DNA of 64,000 nucleotides from Gemmatimonadota bacterium (GCA_027307165.1 DAHUXM010000004.1:186001-250000); one strand, 5' to 3'. Counted from the stretch's first letter, positions 1 through 8,886 are shown. The notes: a model not told the origin generated them from the letters alone. Program-made: numbers and translations.

Positions 1-242
1 GCGCCGTGTCGGCCTCCGCTCCTGCGACCCTCGCAGCCGTCGCAGCCGTCGTCGCGGTCGTCGCGGCATGGCGCGAAGGGGCCGGCGTTCCCGACGCAGC
101 CTGCTCGCAGGCAAGCGTCGGAATAAGAAGAAGAGCGAGAAGGCGCATGCGGTAGAGTGTGGCGCGAGACAGGCGCGAGACGGGAGGGGGAGCGGCTCGG
201 GAAATCTACGGCGCGGACGGCGCTCAGAGTATATTCAGCGCG
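1..242. other. Low-complexity GC-rich leader, no gene assigned
   Basis: The first 90 bases are built from repeated GTCGCAGCC/GTCGTCGCGG-like triplets. Several frames are open here, but none has a recognisable protein. One plus-strand frame is arginine/lysine-rich and one minus-strand frame is alanine/threonine-rich. This may be the low-complexity end of a gene lying outside the window, but neither strand can be preferred. No promoter or terminator is evident before the lipoprotein gene that starts at 243. Confidence 0.4.
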
Positions 243-1172
243 ATGTTACGGCACGCACGCATTCGCTCCCTCCGGCCCGGATCGGCCGTATTTCCCATTC
301 TCGCGCTGGCGCTGGCGGCGGGACTCATGGGCTGCGAAGCGCACGCGCCGGATCCGCCTGATGCCGAATTTCTGGTTGCAACAGCGGATTCGACTTTCTG
401 GGTACACAGCGGCGCGACGGGAATCCACGTCAAGGCCGTGCCCATGACCCTCGCGCACTTTGGCGGGCGCTTCCACGAGGTGTTCATAACCGATGTCGAC
501 CGATCGTTCGACGACGCTGTCTTCACCGGCGAGCGCGTCTACGTGCGCGACCTCCAGTCGAACGACTCGACACTGGTGTACGACGATACGGCCATCGTGA
601 CGATGGCGGCCCATCACGCTCGCGTATATCCCGATGCTACTCCGCTCGGGCCTCAGGACGACACGCCGCAGGACCCCTCCATCTCCGCTTCAGGCGAAAC
701 GGACGTGCTGGAAGTGCGCGGCCCGTATGCGCTCCTGGAGCACCGCACGTTCTACGAGATGCCCGCGGGTGATATGCATGACACCGTACATACCGCAGTC
801 GATCTCCGGACCGGTGCCGCAGCAACTCCCGCTGACATGCAGCGCGATTCAGCGGCCGAAGATTCCAACGTCGTTCGTTCGGTGCCGCACAGCTGGATTC
901 GCAAGGACTACGCGCTTTACGCTCGTGGCGTCGCCGATGGATCGGTATCGATCTCCCTGCGCGACAGGTCACAACGCTCCTGGCCGCTATTTACAGTCAG
1001 TGCGCATCCGCGCATCTACTGGCTGGACAATCCGCCGATCGACGCCGCCACGCGTCGCGCTCTCGTTCGCGCGTTCAACTCGGCAGCGGCTTACGACGAG
1101 ACAGTGAAATACGTGCGATATGTGCACCCCGCGCGTCCTGCGTCGCGAGCCAGGACTCTCCGTCATGTCTGA
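243..1172 (+). CDS. Predicted lipoprotein of unknown function
   Basis: The protein is 309 residues from the ATG at 243. This start was chosen because it begins a clear lipoprotein signal peptide: basic MLRHARIRSLRPG, then a hydrophobic stretch, then a lipobox ending LMGC. The frame is open further upstream to 159, but that would put 28 residues ahead of the signal. The mature part is rich in Asp and Thr, with no motif I recognise. It is probably anchored to a membrane and exposed to the periplasm. Its end overlaps the start of the next gene by 8 bases, so the two are probably co-transcribed. Function unknown. Confidence 0.65.
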   Translation: MLRHARIRSLRPGSAVFPILALALAAGLMGCEAHAPDPPDAEFLVATADSTFWVHSGATGIHVKAVPMTLAHFGGRFHEVFITDVDRSFDDAVFTGERVYVRDLQSNDSTLVYDDTAIVTMAAHHARVYPDATPLGPQDDTPQDPSISASGETDVLEVRGPYALLEHRTFYEMPAGDMHDTVHTAVDLRTGAAATPADMQRDSAAEDSNVVRSVPHSWIRKDYALYARGVADGSVSISLRDRSQRSWPLFTVSAHPRIYWLDNPPIDAATRRALVRAFNSAAAYDETVKYVRYVHPARPASRARTLRHV

Positions 1173-1692
1173 TGGCTCGGGCGTCGCGATTCAGGCTGCA
1201 CCATCAACAAACGGAAGACAGATGAAGGGGAAGACCCCGCGCGAATCCGAAGCGATCATCGCGGACCTGATGATGCCGAGCCAGGCAAACGGTCTGCGCA
1301 CGCCATCGATCTTTGGAGGAGTGGTGATGAGCATGGTCGACAAGTGTGCTGCGCTGTCGGCGATGAAACACTCCGGCGGGCAGGCGACGACGCTGTCGGT
1401 CGAGCGGATTCTGTTCAAGGAGCCGATTCTGGTCGGCGATCTGGTCGAGATCCGGTCCCACGTCGCTCACGTCGGCCGAACGTCGATGTCAGTCGTGGCA
1501 GATGTGTACGCCGAGGATTTGAGAACCGGCGGCCGCCGCCACACCAACGAATGCTGGCTGACCTTCGTCCATCTGGGCGATGACGGCAAACCGGCCCCGG
1601 TTCCGCCCCTGATTCTGGAGACCGAGGCCGATCATCACCTGCACGGCATCGCGGCAAGGCGCCGGGAGCAGATGCTGGCGGAACGGAACTAG
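1165..1692 (+). CDS. Acyl-CoA thioesterase, hotdog fold
   Basis: A 175-residue protein that probably hydrolyses acyl-CoA thioesters in the cytoplasm (YciA/ACOT family). The single hotdog domain shows the expected order: a helix with GGVVMSMVDKCAA, where the Asp fits the catalytic acid of the family; then TTLSVERILFKEPILVGD; then HVGRTSMSVV. The C-terminal tail (EADHHLHGIAARRREQML) also fits YciA-type enzymes. The ATG at 1165 overlaps the upstream lipoprotein gene. An alternative ATG at 1222 has GGAAG seven bases ahead and would remove a poorly conserved N-terminus. The substrate chain length cannot be read from the sequence. Confidence 0.85.
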   Translation: MSDGSGVAIQAAPSTNGRQMKGKTPRESEAIIADLMMPSQANGLRTPSIFGGVVMSMVDKCAALSAMKHSGGQATTLSVERILFKEPILVGDLVEIRSHVAHVGRTSMSVVADVYAEDLRTGGRRHTNECWLTFVHLGDDGKPAPVPPLILETEADHHLHGIAARRREQMLAERN

Positions 1693-1717
1693 GGAGAGCC
1701 GGGCCGTTTTGGAAGTG

Positions 1718-1819
1718 GTCATTCCCGCGAAAGCGGGAACCCATGCTATCGATCTTCAGCTGCGATGATAGCCGCCGGCACCTCCGCAGCAGGTGGATCG
1801 CCGCTTTCGCGGGGATGAC
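1718..1819. repeat. Inverted-repeat element, copy 1
   Basis: A 102-bp element with ends GTCATTCCCGCGAAAGCGGG and an imperfect reverse complement, CCGCTTTCGCGGGGATGAC. Each end is itself a hairpin (CCCGCGAAAGCGGG). Related copies lie at 9207-9307 and 24932-25033. It sits between the thioesterase stop and the promoter of the histidine kinase gene. This looks like a REP/MITE-type element, and no transposase gene is inside it. Confidence 0.85.
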
Positions 1820-1880
1820 GGCTTTTGCGGGATCACGACGAGAGCCAGGGTCAGACATTTCTCCAACCATATTTGTGACT

Positions 1881-1908
1881 TTGCCGTAGGCCTCACCGGT
1901 TATATAAT
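1881..1908 (+). promoter_or_regulatory. Candidate sigma-70 promoter for the kinase operon
   Basis: TTGCCG (1881-1886) and a perfect TATAAT (1903-1908) are separated by 16 bases. The ATG of the histidine kinase follows at 1952, with GAGG just ahead of it. AT content rises sharply here against a very GC-rich background. Confidence 0.55.
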
Positions 1909-1951
1909 ACCGAGAGAATTGTTCGGGTAAGTTTTCTCTCAGTCGAGGTCG

Positions 1952-3772
1952 ATGATCCAGAGTTGGTCGCCGGAGTCCAGCCCAGCATTTGCCGCAGCAG
2001 GCGCCGAACTGGCGGCCGTGCTATTGCAGATTTCGGTCACACTCGGGCTCATGGTGGTCTGCGCATGGCAGTACCGCGAGTACCGCAAGCCGGTGTTCGC
2101 GTGGTGGTCCCTTGCGTGGGGACTGTATGTCGTGCGACTGGCGGCGATCGGCGCGTTCATCTTCACGCGCGAGTCGGTACTGCTCTACTGGCATCAGGTC
2201 TTCACTGGATGGACGGCGCTCGCCGTGCTCGCGACCGCGCTGGTATTCTCGGGCAGATTCCGGCGACGACGCTGGCACATAATCGCGGTTCTGTTCCCAC
2301 CTGTCTGGTCCTACTTCGCAGTCTACCATCTCGGAGCGTACACGCTCGCTTCTGTCCCGATGGTGTTGTTCCTGTCGTGCGCGACGCTGTGGACTGGAGT
2401 CGTGTTCTATCGCTACGCACGCAGCACCCGCTCGACCGGAGCGACCGTACTCGCCGCGGCGTTTTTCGTCTGGGGCGTACATCATCTCGACTATCCCGTG
2501 CTGCGCGCGTACGGCGCGTGGTTGCCGTGGGGATACTACGTCGACGTGCTCCTCACGATCACAGTCGGTGCGGGGATTCTTCTGCTCGTCACAGACGACC
2601 TGCGTCGCGGTGTCGGTACACTCGGCACTCTCTCGTCCGATCTGATGTCGGCCGCATCATCGTCGCGTGAGCGCGTGGTCGCGACGGTTCTTCAGCGGAT
2701 CGTTTCGGTACCGGCGGTGAGCGGTGCGGCGGTATTCCGACTCGACCCGGTACGTGACGGATATTTCGAGCTCGGCGTCGGTGCGTGCGAGGGTTGGAGT
2801 GGAACGACGCCAACGGGGTCGCAGGCCGAGCTGCTGTCGCGTGTCGCGGCTGGTTCGCAACGCGCGTTCATCGCGCCGGAGTGGAGCGCTGCGGCGGACG
2901 CAATCGGCGACGGGCTCGCCTTTCCATTTGCAGCAGTGCTGCCGGTGGAGGAGCGCGGCTCGGAAGGCGGCGGCAGCGCGCTCGTGATTGTCGCGGAAGA
3001 TCACGTTCCATTCGCAGCGCTCGACGCGACCTTTCTCACCGCGCTCGGCCGCCAGATGAGCGGCACTCTCGAAAATTCGCGCCTGTACGGCGCGCTGCAG
3101 CAGCGCACCGCTGATCTCGAGCGCCTCTCGACACGAATGGTGTTGCAGCAGGAAGATGAACGGCGCAGGCTGTCGCGCGAGCTGCACGATGAAACCGCGC
3201 AGCTGCTGTCCGCCGTGAAGATGGAGCTCGCGATTCTCCGCGACGTCGTTCCCGCGTCCGACGCAGGACGCGTTGACGAAGCACTCGCGCTGACCGATGC
3301 CGGCATCCGCAGCATCCGCGCGGTGATTCACGATCTCCGACCATCGCTGCTCGACGATCTGGGGCTGGTGCCCGCGCTGCGATCGGTCGCGACGGCATTC
3401 GCGCAACGATCCGGCACGGAAGTGCGTCTCGATCTTCCACCAGCTCAGGAGTTTCCTGCGCTCGAAGACGGTGCGGATCTCGCGTTCTATCGCGCCCTTC
3501 AGGAGGCGTTGTCGAACATCGGCCGTCACGCTGGCGCATCGGTCGTCCACATAGCTCTTCGTTGCAACGACGGCAGCGTCAGGCTGACAGTCATCGACGA
3601 TGGATGCGGACTTCCATCCGAGCGCGGCGGTGCGGTACACTCCGGCATGGGACTCATCGGAATGCGGGAGCGATTCGCGTCGCTTGGCGGTTCCGTCGAG
3701 CTCTGCGACAATCCAGGCGGAGGCGCCCGGCTCGCCGCGAGTCTGCCGCTGGACGTGGGTGTCATCGCGTGA
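1952..3772 (+). CDS. Membrane sensor histidine kinase (HisKA_3 type)
   Basis: A 606-residue kinase of the NarL-partner class. About seven membrane segments fill residues 15-220. A GAF-like domain follows (about 235-370), then a coiled stretch with the HisKA_3 dimerisation helix LSRELHDETAQLL, whose phospho-acceptor is His412. The HATPase domain carries the N box (EALSNIGRHA), the G1 box DDGCGL and GMGLIGMRER. It should autophosphorylate His412 and pass the phosphate to the response regulator encoded by the next gene, whose GTG overlaps this stop codon. The signal is unknown. The FTR1 permease gene overlapping the regulator gene hints at iron or redox sensing (inference). Confidence 0.93.
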   Translation: MIQSWSPESSPAFAAAGAELAAVLLQISVTLGLMVVCAWQYREYRKPVFAWWSLAWGLYVVRLAAIGAFIFTRESVLLYWHQVFTGWTALAVLATALVFSGRFRRRRWHIIAVLFPPVWSYFAVYHLGAYTLASVPMVLFLSCATLWTGVVFYRYARSTRSTGATVLAAAFFVWGVHHLDYPVLRAYGAWLPWGYYVDVLLTITVGAGILLLVTDDLRRGVGTLGTLSSDLMSAASSSRERVVATVLQRIVSVPAVSGAAVFRLDPVRDGYFELGVGACEGWSGTTPTGSQAELLSRVAAGSQRAFIAPEWSAAADAIGDGLAFPFAAVLPVEERGSEGGGSALVIVAEDHVPFAALDATFLTALGRQMSGTLENSRLYGALQQRTADLERLSTRMVLQQEDERRRLSRELHDETAQLLSAVKMELAILRDVVPASDAGRVDEALALTDAGIRSIRAVIHDLRPSLLDDLGLVPALRSVATAFAQRSGTEVRLDLPPAQEFPALEDGADLAFYRALQEALSNIGRHAGASVVHIALRCNDGSVRLTVIDDGCGLPSERGGAVHSGMGLIGMRERFASLGGSVELCDNPGGGARLAASLPLDVGVIA

Positions 3773-4407
3773 CCGCAGTGACGCAGGAGATAACGGTTCT
3801 CGTAGCCGACGATCACGCCGTGGTCCGCGCGGGGATCAGGCACATCCTCGAGTCGATGCCTGGTGTCGCGGTGGTCGCCGAGGCCACTGATGGACCGTCC
3901 GCGTTGCGGCTTGCACGAGAGCAACGTCCCGATGTGATAATACTCGACGTTTCCATGCCCGGTGGATCAGGGCTTGGAGTGCTCGCCGAATTGCGGCGCG
4001 ATCTGGAGAACACGCGCATTCTGATGTTGAGCATGCACGACGATGCGGAATACATTGCAGAGAGCGTGCGCGCCGGTACTCACGGCTACCTGTTGAAGGA
4101 CAGCGCAGCGACGGATCTGCGCGCCGCAGTTCGCGCCGTGATGGCTGGTGAGACGTTCTTCAGTCCCGAGCTGGCGCGGCCGCGTGTTACACCCATTGAA
4201 CAACCCGAATCGCCAATTACCAGGCGCGAGCGGCAGGTGCTCGTGCGTGTCGCCGCTGGCGGTACCAACAAGGAGATCGCGGCGGATCTCGGAATCAGCC
4301 ACCGAACGGTCGAGACCCACCGCGAGAGCATCGCGCGCAAGCTGGGCATCTCGTCGGTCGCCGGCCAGACACGTTACGTGATAGAGCACCATCTCACAGA
4401 TGATTGA
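3769..4407 (+). CDS. NarL/FixJ-family response regulator
   Basis: A 212-residue DNA-binding regulator. The receiver domain (about residues 8-125) has the acidic pocket VADDHA, the phosphorylatable Asp in VIILDVSMP and the conserved Lys in LLKDSA. A LuxR-type helix-turn-helix follows, with TRRERQVLVRVAAG and NKEIAADLGISHRTVETHR. The start is the GTG at 3769, which overlaps the kinase TGA (GTGA). A second in-frame GTG at 3778 is possible. Its ATG-proximal neighbour, the FTR1 gene, begins inside its last codons, so all three genes are probably translated from one mRNA. Confidence 0.93.
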   Translation: MTAVTQEITVLVADDHAVVRAGIRHILESMPGVAVVAEATDGPSALRLAREQRPDVIILDVSMPGGSGLGVLAELRRDLENTRILMLSMHDDAEYIAESVRAGTHGYLLKDSAATDLRAAVRAVMAGETFFSPELARPRVTPIEQPESPITRRERQVLVRVAAGGTNKEIAADLGISHRTVETHRESIARKLGISSVAGQTRYVIEHHLTDD

Positions 4408-5437
4408 ACGTTCAGAGGAATCCACTCTTCCGGCGCGGCACATCGGACCCCGCATTGCCTGGATCGCCGGCGCTCTTGCCGTCATTGCCTTGCTGATCTG
4501 GCAGGGCGTGAGTCGGGGAGGGAATCCGAACCCTTCGCTCGACCACAGCTCGACCGCGGCGTCGATCGACATCGCGGTGCTCGTCTTCCGCGAGGGTCTC
4601 GAATGCATTCTCGTGCTCTCCGCGATAACTGCGAGCATGGTGGGCGACAGCAAGTTGTATCGAAGGCCCATAACACTCGGCGCCGCGGTCGCGTTCGTCG
4701 CGACGTTGCTGACGTGGCGAATCGTCGTCGGCATTCTCGACAGCATCGAGGATAATGTGCCGGCGCTCGACCTGCAGGCGGCAACTGGACTGATCGCGAT
4801 AATCGTGCTTCTCATCGTGATGAACTGGTTCTTTCACAAGTTCTACTGGTCCGGCTGGATCTCGCTGCATACCAAGAAGAAGCGCGCGTTGCTCAAGAGC
4901 GCCGATCGCGGCGAATCGCGCGCGCGTGTTGCGTGGGGCCTTGCGGCGCTTGGATTCACGTCGCTGTATCGCGAGGGCTTCGAGGTGGTTCTCTTCCTGC
5001 AGAACTACCGGCTCAAGCTGGGCGGTCACGCGGTGCTGAACGGAGTGATCGTCGGTCTCATCTTCGCCAGCATCGTGGCGGTGCTGACGTTCGTCGCGCA
5101 CCGCAAGCTGCCGTACAAGCGCATGCTTGTGCTCACTGGCGCGCTGCTTGGAGTCGTGCTGCTCGTCATGGTTGGCGAGCAGGCGCAGGAGATGCAATTG
5201 GCGCACTGGATCGGGACGACTCCGATTCCAGCTCTCGATGGAATCATTCGTCCGTGGATGGGCCTGTGGTTCGCCATCTTCCCGACGGTCGAGACGCTCG
5301 TCGCGCAGGCAATTGCCGCGGTTCTGGTATTGGGTTCGTACGCGGTTGTCGAGGTCCAGCTCTCGCGGCAGCGCACTGCAGCGGTGCAACACGACGTCAG
5401 CCTCGGCTTGCTACAACCCCACAACACCGCCGATTAG
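4400..5437 (+). CDS. FTR1-family high-affinity iron permease
   Basis: A 345-residue inner-membrane protein with about seven membrane segments. It has the two signature iron-binding motifs of the FTR1/EfeU family, REGLE at residues 64-68 and REGFE at 191-195. Family members move Fe(II)/Fe(III) across the membrane, often with a periplasmic ferroxidase partner; no partner gene is seen here. An extra N-terminal helix (residues 17-37) makes it longer than a typical EfeU. Its ATG lies inside the end of the response-regulator gene, so it should be part of the two-component operon. Confidence 0.9.
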   Translation: MIERSEESTLPARHIGPRIAWIAGALAVIALLIWQGVSRGGNPNPSLDHSSTAASIDIAVLVFREGLECILVLSAITASMVGDSKLYRRPITLGAAVAFVATLLTWRIVVGILDSIEDNVPALDLQAATGLIAIIVLLIVMNWFFHKFYWSGWISLHTKKKRALLKSADRGESRARVAWGLAALGFTSLYREGFEVVLFLQNYRLKLGGHAVLNGVIVGLIFASIVAVLTFVAHRKLPYKRMLVLTGALLGVVLLVMVGEQAQEMQLAHWIGTTPIPALDGIIRPWMGLWFAIFPTVETLVAQAIAAVLVLGSYAVVEVQLSRQRTAAVQHDVSLGLLQPHNTAD

Positions 5438-5446
5438 ATTCGGCAA

Positions 5447-5725
5447 ATGGATTGGGGGCCACTACTCGATGCGCGACATCCGTCGTTTCCCATGGTTCGA
5501 GAGATCGTGGCTGACCTTCGCCGCGATTTATCGATCTGGCGGGACAAGGTGCGCGAGTTCGAGTTCGCATCGGTGAACAGCACGGCGGCGGAGCCGGGTG
5601 CGGCGGCGGCGGAACTCGAAGCCGAGGTGCGCGCGCTGGCCGTGGACATCGAGAGCTACGTCGCCGAGATCAATTATCTTGGCGTCGAGCTGGACGTGCA
5701 GCAACTCTTCGAGGAGGGACCGTGA
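5447..5725 (+). CDS. Small helical protein, resembles DUF2203 N-terminus
   Basis: A 92-residue, highly charged, mostly helical protein. The start of the protein (PMVREIVADLRRDL) and its end (EINYLGVELD) resemble the coiled N-terminal half of DUF2203 proteins. The C-terminal half of that family, including the usual W-rich segment, is absent. It starts nine bases after the FTR1 gene and its stop overlaps the GTG of the next gene. No function can be assigned. The DUF2203 resemblance is from memory of the motif and is tentative. Confidence 0.55.
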   Translation: MDWGPLLDARHPSFPMVREIVADLRRDLSIWRDKVREFEFASVNSTAAEPGAAAAELEAEVRALAVDIESYVAEINYLGVELDVQQLFEEGP

Positions 5726-6015
5726 GCATCAAGAATATGAAGCCCTTTCAGACTGCGGACGGCACGCTTTGGGGTGTCGAGGTCCAGCTTCCGGGCCATA
5801 GCAGCGCGAACATCATTTTCCATCATCCGGACCCCAGCACGTCGCGCAAGGACCGGTATGCCCGATTCGACTGGCGCGGGGCGGGCGCCTCGGTCGTTAC
5901 CGAGCGGGTTCCGGTCTCGAAGATCCAGGCGGCGCTGACCGATTCGGCGATCGCCGATCTCTTCAAGCGGTCGATGCCGATCGGGTTCGGGGCGCCGGCC
6001 TTCGCGCCGGCGTAG
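5722..6015 (+). CDS. Hypothetical protein
   Basis: A 97-residue protein starting at a GTG that overlaps the previous stop (GTGA), which supports translational coupling. The N-terminal half (ADGTLWGVEVQLPG, NIIFHHPD) looks like a small beta-sheet domain. The end is Ala/Pro-rich (GFGAPAFAPA). No signal peptide or membrane segment is visible, and I do not recognise the family. It is the last gene of the run that begins at 1952. Confidence 0.55.
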   Translation: MSIKNMKPFQTADGTLWGVEVQLPGHSSANIIFHHPDPSTSRKDRYARFDWRGAGASVVTERVPVSKIQAALTDSAIADLFKRSMPIGFGAPAFAPA

Positions 6016-6038
6016 ATATAGCGCGGTAGGGCCTCGTC

Positions 6039-6160
6039 GTACTGAGGGCAGGCACAGGGGCCTGCCCGTACAGGCCCGGCTCCCATCCGTGGTGGGAGGC
6101 ATGAGCGCCTCTGTCCGTACACCGCCTGCTCCCATTCGTAAGGGCGGGCCCCTGTGTCCG
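6039..6160. repeat. Degenerate GC-rich palindromic repeats
   Basis: Three loosely repeated units are spread over this stretch. They share a core like GGCAGGCACAGGGGCCTGCCCGTACA, which reappears shortened as GCGCCTCTGTCCGTACA and GGGCCCCTGTGTCCGCC. Each unit can fold into a short hairpin. It lies between the end of the 5722-6015 gene and the tRNA-Ala terminator. It does not code for a recognisable protein. Confidence 0.5.
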
Positions 6161-6162
6161 CC

Positions 6163-6194
6163 CAATAAAAAACCCCAGGAGTTATCCCGGGGTT
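6163..6194 (-). terminator. Rho-independent terminator of tRNA-Ala
   Basis: Read on the minus strand, AACCCC-GGGA pairs with TCC-GGGGTT around a four-base loop (6171-6194) with one mismatch, and the stem is followed at once by TTTTTTATT. It lies about 110 bases downstream of the minus-strand tRNA-Ala gene, with no other minus-strand gene between them. Confidence 0.85.
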
Positions 6195-6301
6195 AGGCTG
6201 CCACGCACGCCGTCATTGGAACTCTACGTCCTACCGATCGGCGGCGGGCAATACAATATCTATTTACAAGACGCAGGCCGAAGCCTGTCGTAACATCAAA
6301 G

Positions 6302-6374
6302 TGGAGCTGAGGGGAATCGAACCCCTGACCTCTGCAGTGCGATTGCAGCGCTCTACCAACTGAGCTACAGCCCC
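6302..6374 (-). tRNA. tRNA-Ala, anticodon CGC
   Basis: A 73-base cloverleaf on the minus strand. The acceptor stem GGGGCTG/CAGCTCC has one G-U pair. The D arm is GCTCAGTTGGTAGAGC, and the anticodon stem CTGCA/TGCAG encloses the loop ATCGCAC, with anticodon CGC at 6339-6341 reading GCG. The T arm contains GGTTCGATTCC. The discriminator is A, and the 3' CCA is not encoded. It is divergent from rnz, whose product matures tRNA 3' ends. Confidence 0.97.
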
Positions 6375-6485
6375 GCGACCGTGAATTCTGGTTGCGACAA
6401 AGGCGTAGCTACCCGTCGCACACGGGTGGTACTCCACCAATTATAGGCCGGAACGACCCAAAAGTCAACTTCGATATATTGGGCC

Positions 6486-7421
6486 ATGGATCTGAGCGTT
6501 CGGTTTTTAGGAACATCTGCTTCTCGGCCCACCGTCGAGCGCAACGTCACCTCGCTGGCGATCCGCCGGGGGGGCGAGACGTTTCTCTTCGACTGCGGTG
6601 AAGGGACCCAGCGTCAAATGATGCGCTACGGCGTCTCATTCAACGTCGGTGACATCTTTTTCACCCACATGCACGCTGACCACATTCTCGGGGTTACGGG
6701 ACTCATACGCACCATGGCGCTGCAAGGGCGGGCCGAACCCATGAGGCTCTTCGGGCCGCCCAAATCAGAGCGGCTCCTGCGCCAGGCTGTGACGCTCGGA
6801 AGCGACAAACAGCACTTTCCTATCATCTACACCGAGATGACACCCGGTGAGCCGCTCCAGCGTGATGGCTACTCCATACTCCCGTTCGGTGTCGAGCACG
6901 GCGGTGCGCTGGCGCTGGGCCTGGCGATCGTGGAGAACCCACGACTGGGCCGGTTCAACCCCGATCTTGCGCGGTCAATGGGAATTCCAGAGGGCCCGCT
7001 CTGGGGTCAGATCCATAAAGGGCACGAGATAACGCTGGCAGACGGGACGGTCGTGCATCCATCGGAGCTCGTGGGACCGACGCGTGCCGGACGGAAGCTC
7101 GTCTTCACGGGCGACGCTCGTCCGTCGGACACAACGGTCGATATCGCCACTGGCGCCGATCTCCTGATTCACGAGGCGACGTTCGCAGACGAGGAAGCGG
7201 CGCTCGCGATCGAGACCGGTCACAGTACCGCTCGCGAGGCCGCAACTGTTGCGGAAAAGGCTGCGGTGAAGCGATTGGTGCTCACGCACATATCATCGCG
7301 ATACTCCCGTGACGTGCAGGAGCTGGCCGCGGAAGCGAGGTCGGTGTTTCCGTCCGCTGTCGTCGCGCGGGACGGGATGGAGGTCGTGATCCCGTTCGAT
7401 GACGAGGAAGCTGCGATCTAG
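6486..7421 (+). CDS. rnz: Ribonuclease Z
   Basis: A 311-residue tRNA 3'-processing endonuclease of the metallo-beta-lactamase superfamily. It cuts after the discriminator base of precursor tRNAs. The zinc-binding motif HMHADH is at residues 61-66. Further ligands are in FTGDA and in THISSRYS near the C-terminus, and a flexible arm-like insert lies around 150-185. Its length is normal for the bacterial enzyme. Because the two tRNA genes in this window lack an encoded CCA, 3' maturation by this type of enzyme makes sense. Its stop codon overlaps the stop of the convergent lipoprotein gene (CTAG at 7418-7421). Confidence 0.95.
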   Translation: MDLSVRFLGTSASRPTVERNVTSLAIRRGGETFLFDCGEGTQRQMMRYGVSFNVGDIFFTHMHADHILGVTGLIRTMALQGRAEPMRLFGPPKSERLLRQAVTLGSDKQHFPIIYTEMTPGEPLQRDGYSILPFGVEHGGALALGLAIVENPRLGRFNPDLARSMGIPEGPLWGQIHKGHEITLADGTVVHPSELVGPTRAGRKLVFTGDARPSDTTVDIATGADLLIHEATFADEEAALAIETGHSTAREAATVAEKAAVKRLVLTHISSRYSRDVQELAAEARSVFPSAVVARDGMEVVIPFDDEEAAI

Positions 7422-8728
7422 CGAAGCGCTGAATCCACGTCCGCTTTCAGTGCGCTGTACAACACGACATTGAAGCGATTCTCCTCGGGTTCCGCCTTGT
7501 CCACGAAATCGCCCATCGCAGTGCCCCCCAGCCTGCCGATGAAGCGAAGGATTGCACTCTCGCGGACGGTCGTGGAGCCGCGGCGGCTCATGAGCGTGGG
7601 TCCGCCGGGCTGGTCGTGGATGGTGAAGCGGAATTGCGTGCCGTTTCCCTCGAACGGGCGGCGCAGTGGCGATTTGATGAGAAGCCCGACGATCGGGGGA
7701 AGCACCCAGCCTGGCTCCTTTGTGAAGCGGAGAGCCCAGCCGCGATCGTGCTCGGTGTGGATGTTGACCCACTCCCCGGTCATGTGCTCGACGCCGATCG
7801 TGAACAGCTTGATCTTCGCGGTCAGATCCACCCGCATTGCGAGTGTATCGGGCATGGGGCGGATGGAGCCGTCGAGTGGAGCGAAATGTCCGTCACGTGA
7901 GCGCAGATGGAGTGTGATGTATCCATCGCGGGACGTCACGTCGAGCCAGCTCGATCCGCGCGAGTCCTGCAGCGTGAAGTGAAGCTTCACCTTGTCTGCA
8001 TACTTTGCCATGTAGGCCGCGTACGCCGGATAAATCCTGCGAATTCCCTCGGGCGTGATGTGTACTACTGCATAAAGACTGTTGGCGCCATCTACATCGC
8101 GCGTTGAAGTCAGCGTGTCGAGCGAGTAAAGTCTGCCCAGCGCGTCAGTGGTTCGTGGAAACTGCGTGCGATATGCGGCGCGCAGCTCTGCTCCGCTGTG
8201 TCCTTCACTCGCCGCCAGCCACCGTGTAATGACGTTCCCGAACTCGTCTGCCTTGATGGTTCCAGCAACGAAATCAACGCCGGTGAACCAGTCGTAATCG
8301 TCGTCGTTGAGCTTGTGAAGGCGCATGATGTGGCGCCCTTCTCCAAGCTCCTGTACGGGATCATCCGTGACGGTATTGCTGAAGATGTAGCGACCATCCT
8401 GGAACGTGGCGTTGCCGAACAGCGTGCGATATCCGTCGGGCCCGGACGATGTCCAGAGGGACGTGTCGCCATACACCCGGGACGGTGTGAGCGCATTGTG
8501 CACCAACATTTCTCTCGCGCGAGCGTAGCGCGGCGTACGCTCGACGTTCGTGAATCGCTTGACGAACGCTCCGAACAGTCCATCGGCGTTCGCCTTCGCC
8601 TGCGCGGGCGTGGGTCCGAACGCAGCTGGGACGTCGGCGCATGCCGCGATCGTCGTCGCGATAGTGACGAAGGTCGCTGCGCGCGCGATCGATCGGAGGG
8701 TCTGCGCTATTCTGGAACGCTTGATCAA
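7418..8728 (-). CDS. Predicted lipoprotein of unknown function
   Basis: The protein is 436 residues and appears to start at a TTG (8728), because only that start gives a sensible lipoprotein signal: basic MIKRSRIAQ, a hydrophobic stretch, then ATTIAAC. No upstream ribosome-binding site is obvious. The mature part is soluble, with alternating beta-rich segments (VYGDTSLWTSSG, YIFSNTVTDD, GYITLHLRSRDG). I do not recognise the family. It converges on rnz with a four-base overlap at the stop codons. Confidence 0.65.
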   Translation of the reverse strand: MIKRSRIAQTLRSIARAATFVTIATTIAACADVPAAFGPTPAQAKANADGLFGAFVKRFTNVERTPRYARAREMLVHNALTPSRVYGDTSLWTSSGPDGYRTLFGNATFQDGRYIFSNTVTDDPVQELGEGRHIMRLHKLNDDDYDWFTGVDFVAGTIKADEFGNVITRWLAASEGHSGAELRAAYRTQFPRTTDALGRLYSLDTLTSTRDVDGANSLYAVVHITPEGIRRIYPAYAAYMAKYADKVKLHFTLQDSRGSSWLDVTSRDGYITLHLRSRDGHFAPLDGSIRPMPDTLAMRVDLTAKIKLFTIGVEHMTGEWVNIHTEHDRGWALRFTKEPGWVLPPIVGLLIKSPLRRPFEGNGTQFRFTIHDQPGGPTLMSRRGSTTVRESAILRFIGRLGGTAMGDFVDKAEPEENRFNVVLYSALKADVDSALR

Positions 8729-8886
8729 GGTGTGATATGAGGGTCAGTGCAGGAGCATACAAAGATATTCTCCGGAGAGCGCAACCCCAACATGTGCGTC
8801 TGATGAGTACAGAGGGTTTGAGCGCTACTCGGCATGCCGCTTGCCTCGGGTAGGACTATCATCGTGCAAATACGGAGGTTGAGCAC

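Noticed and set aside
68-361. Arg/Lys-rich small open frame at the window start
   Set aside because: It has extreme low-complexity composition, runs through the signal peptide of the lipoprotein gene in another frame, and has no ribosome-binding site.
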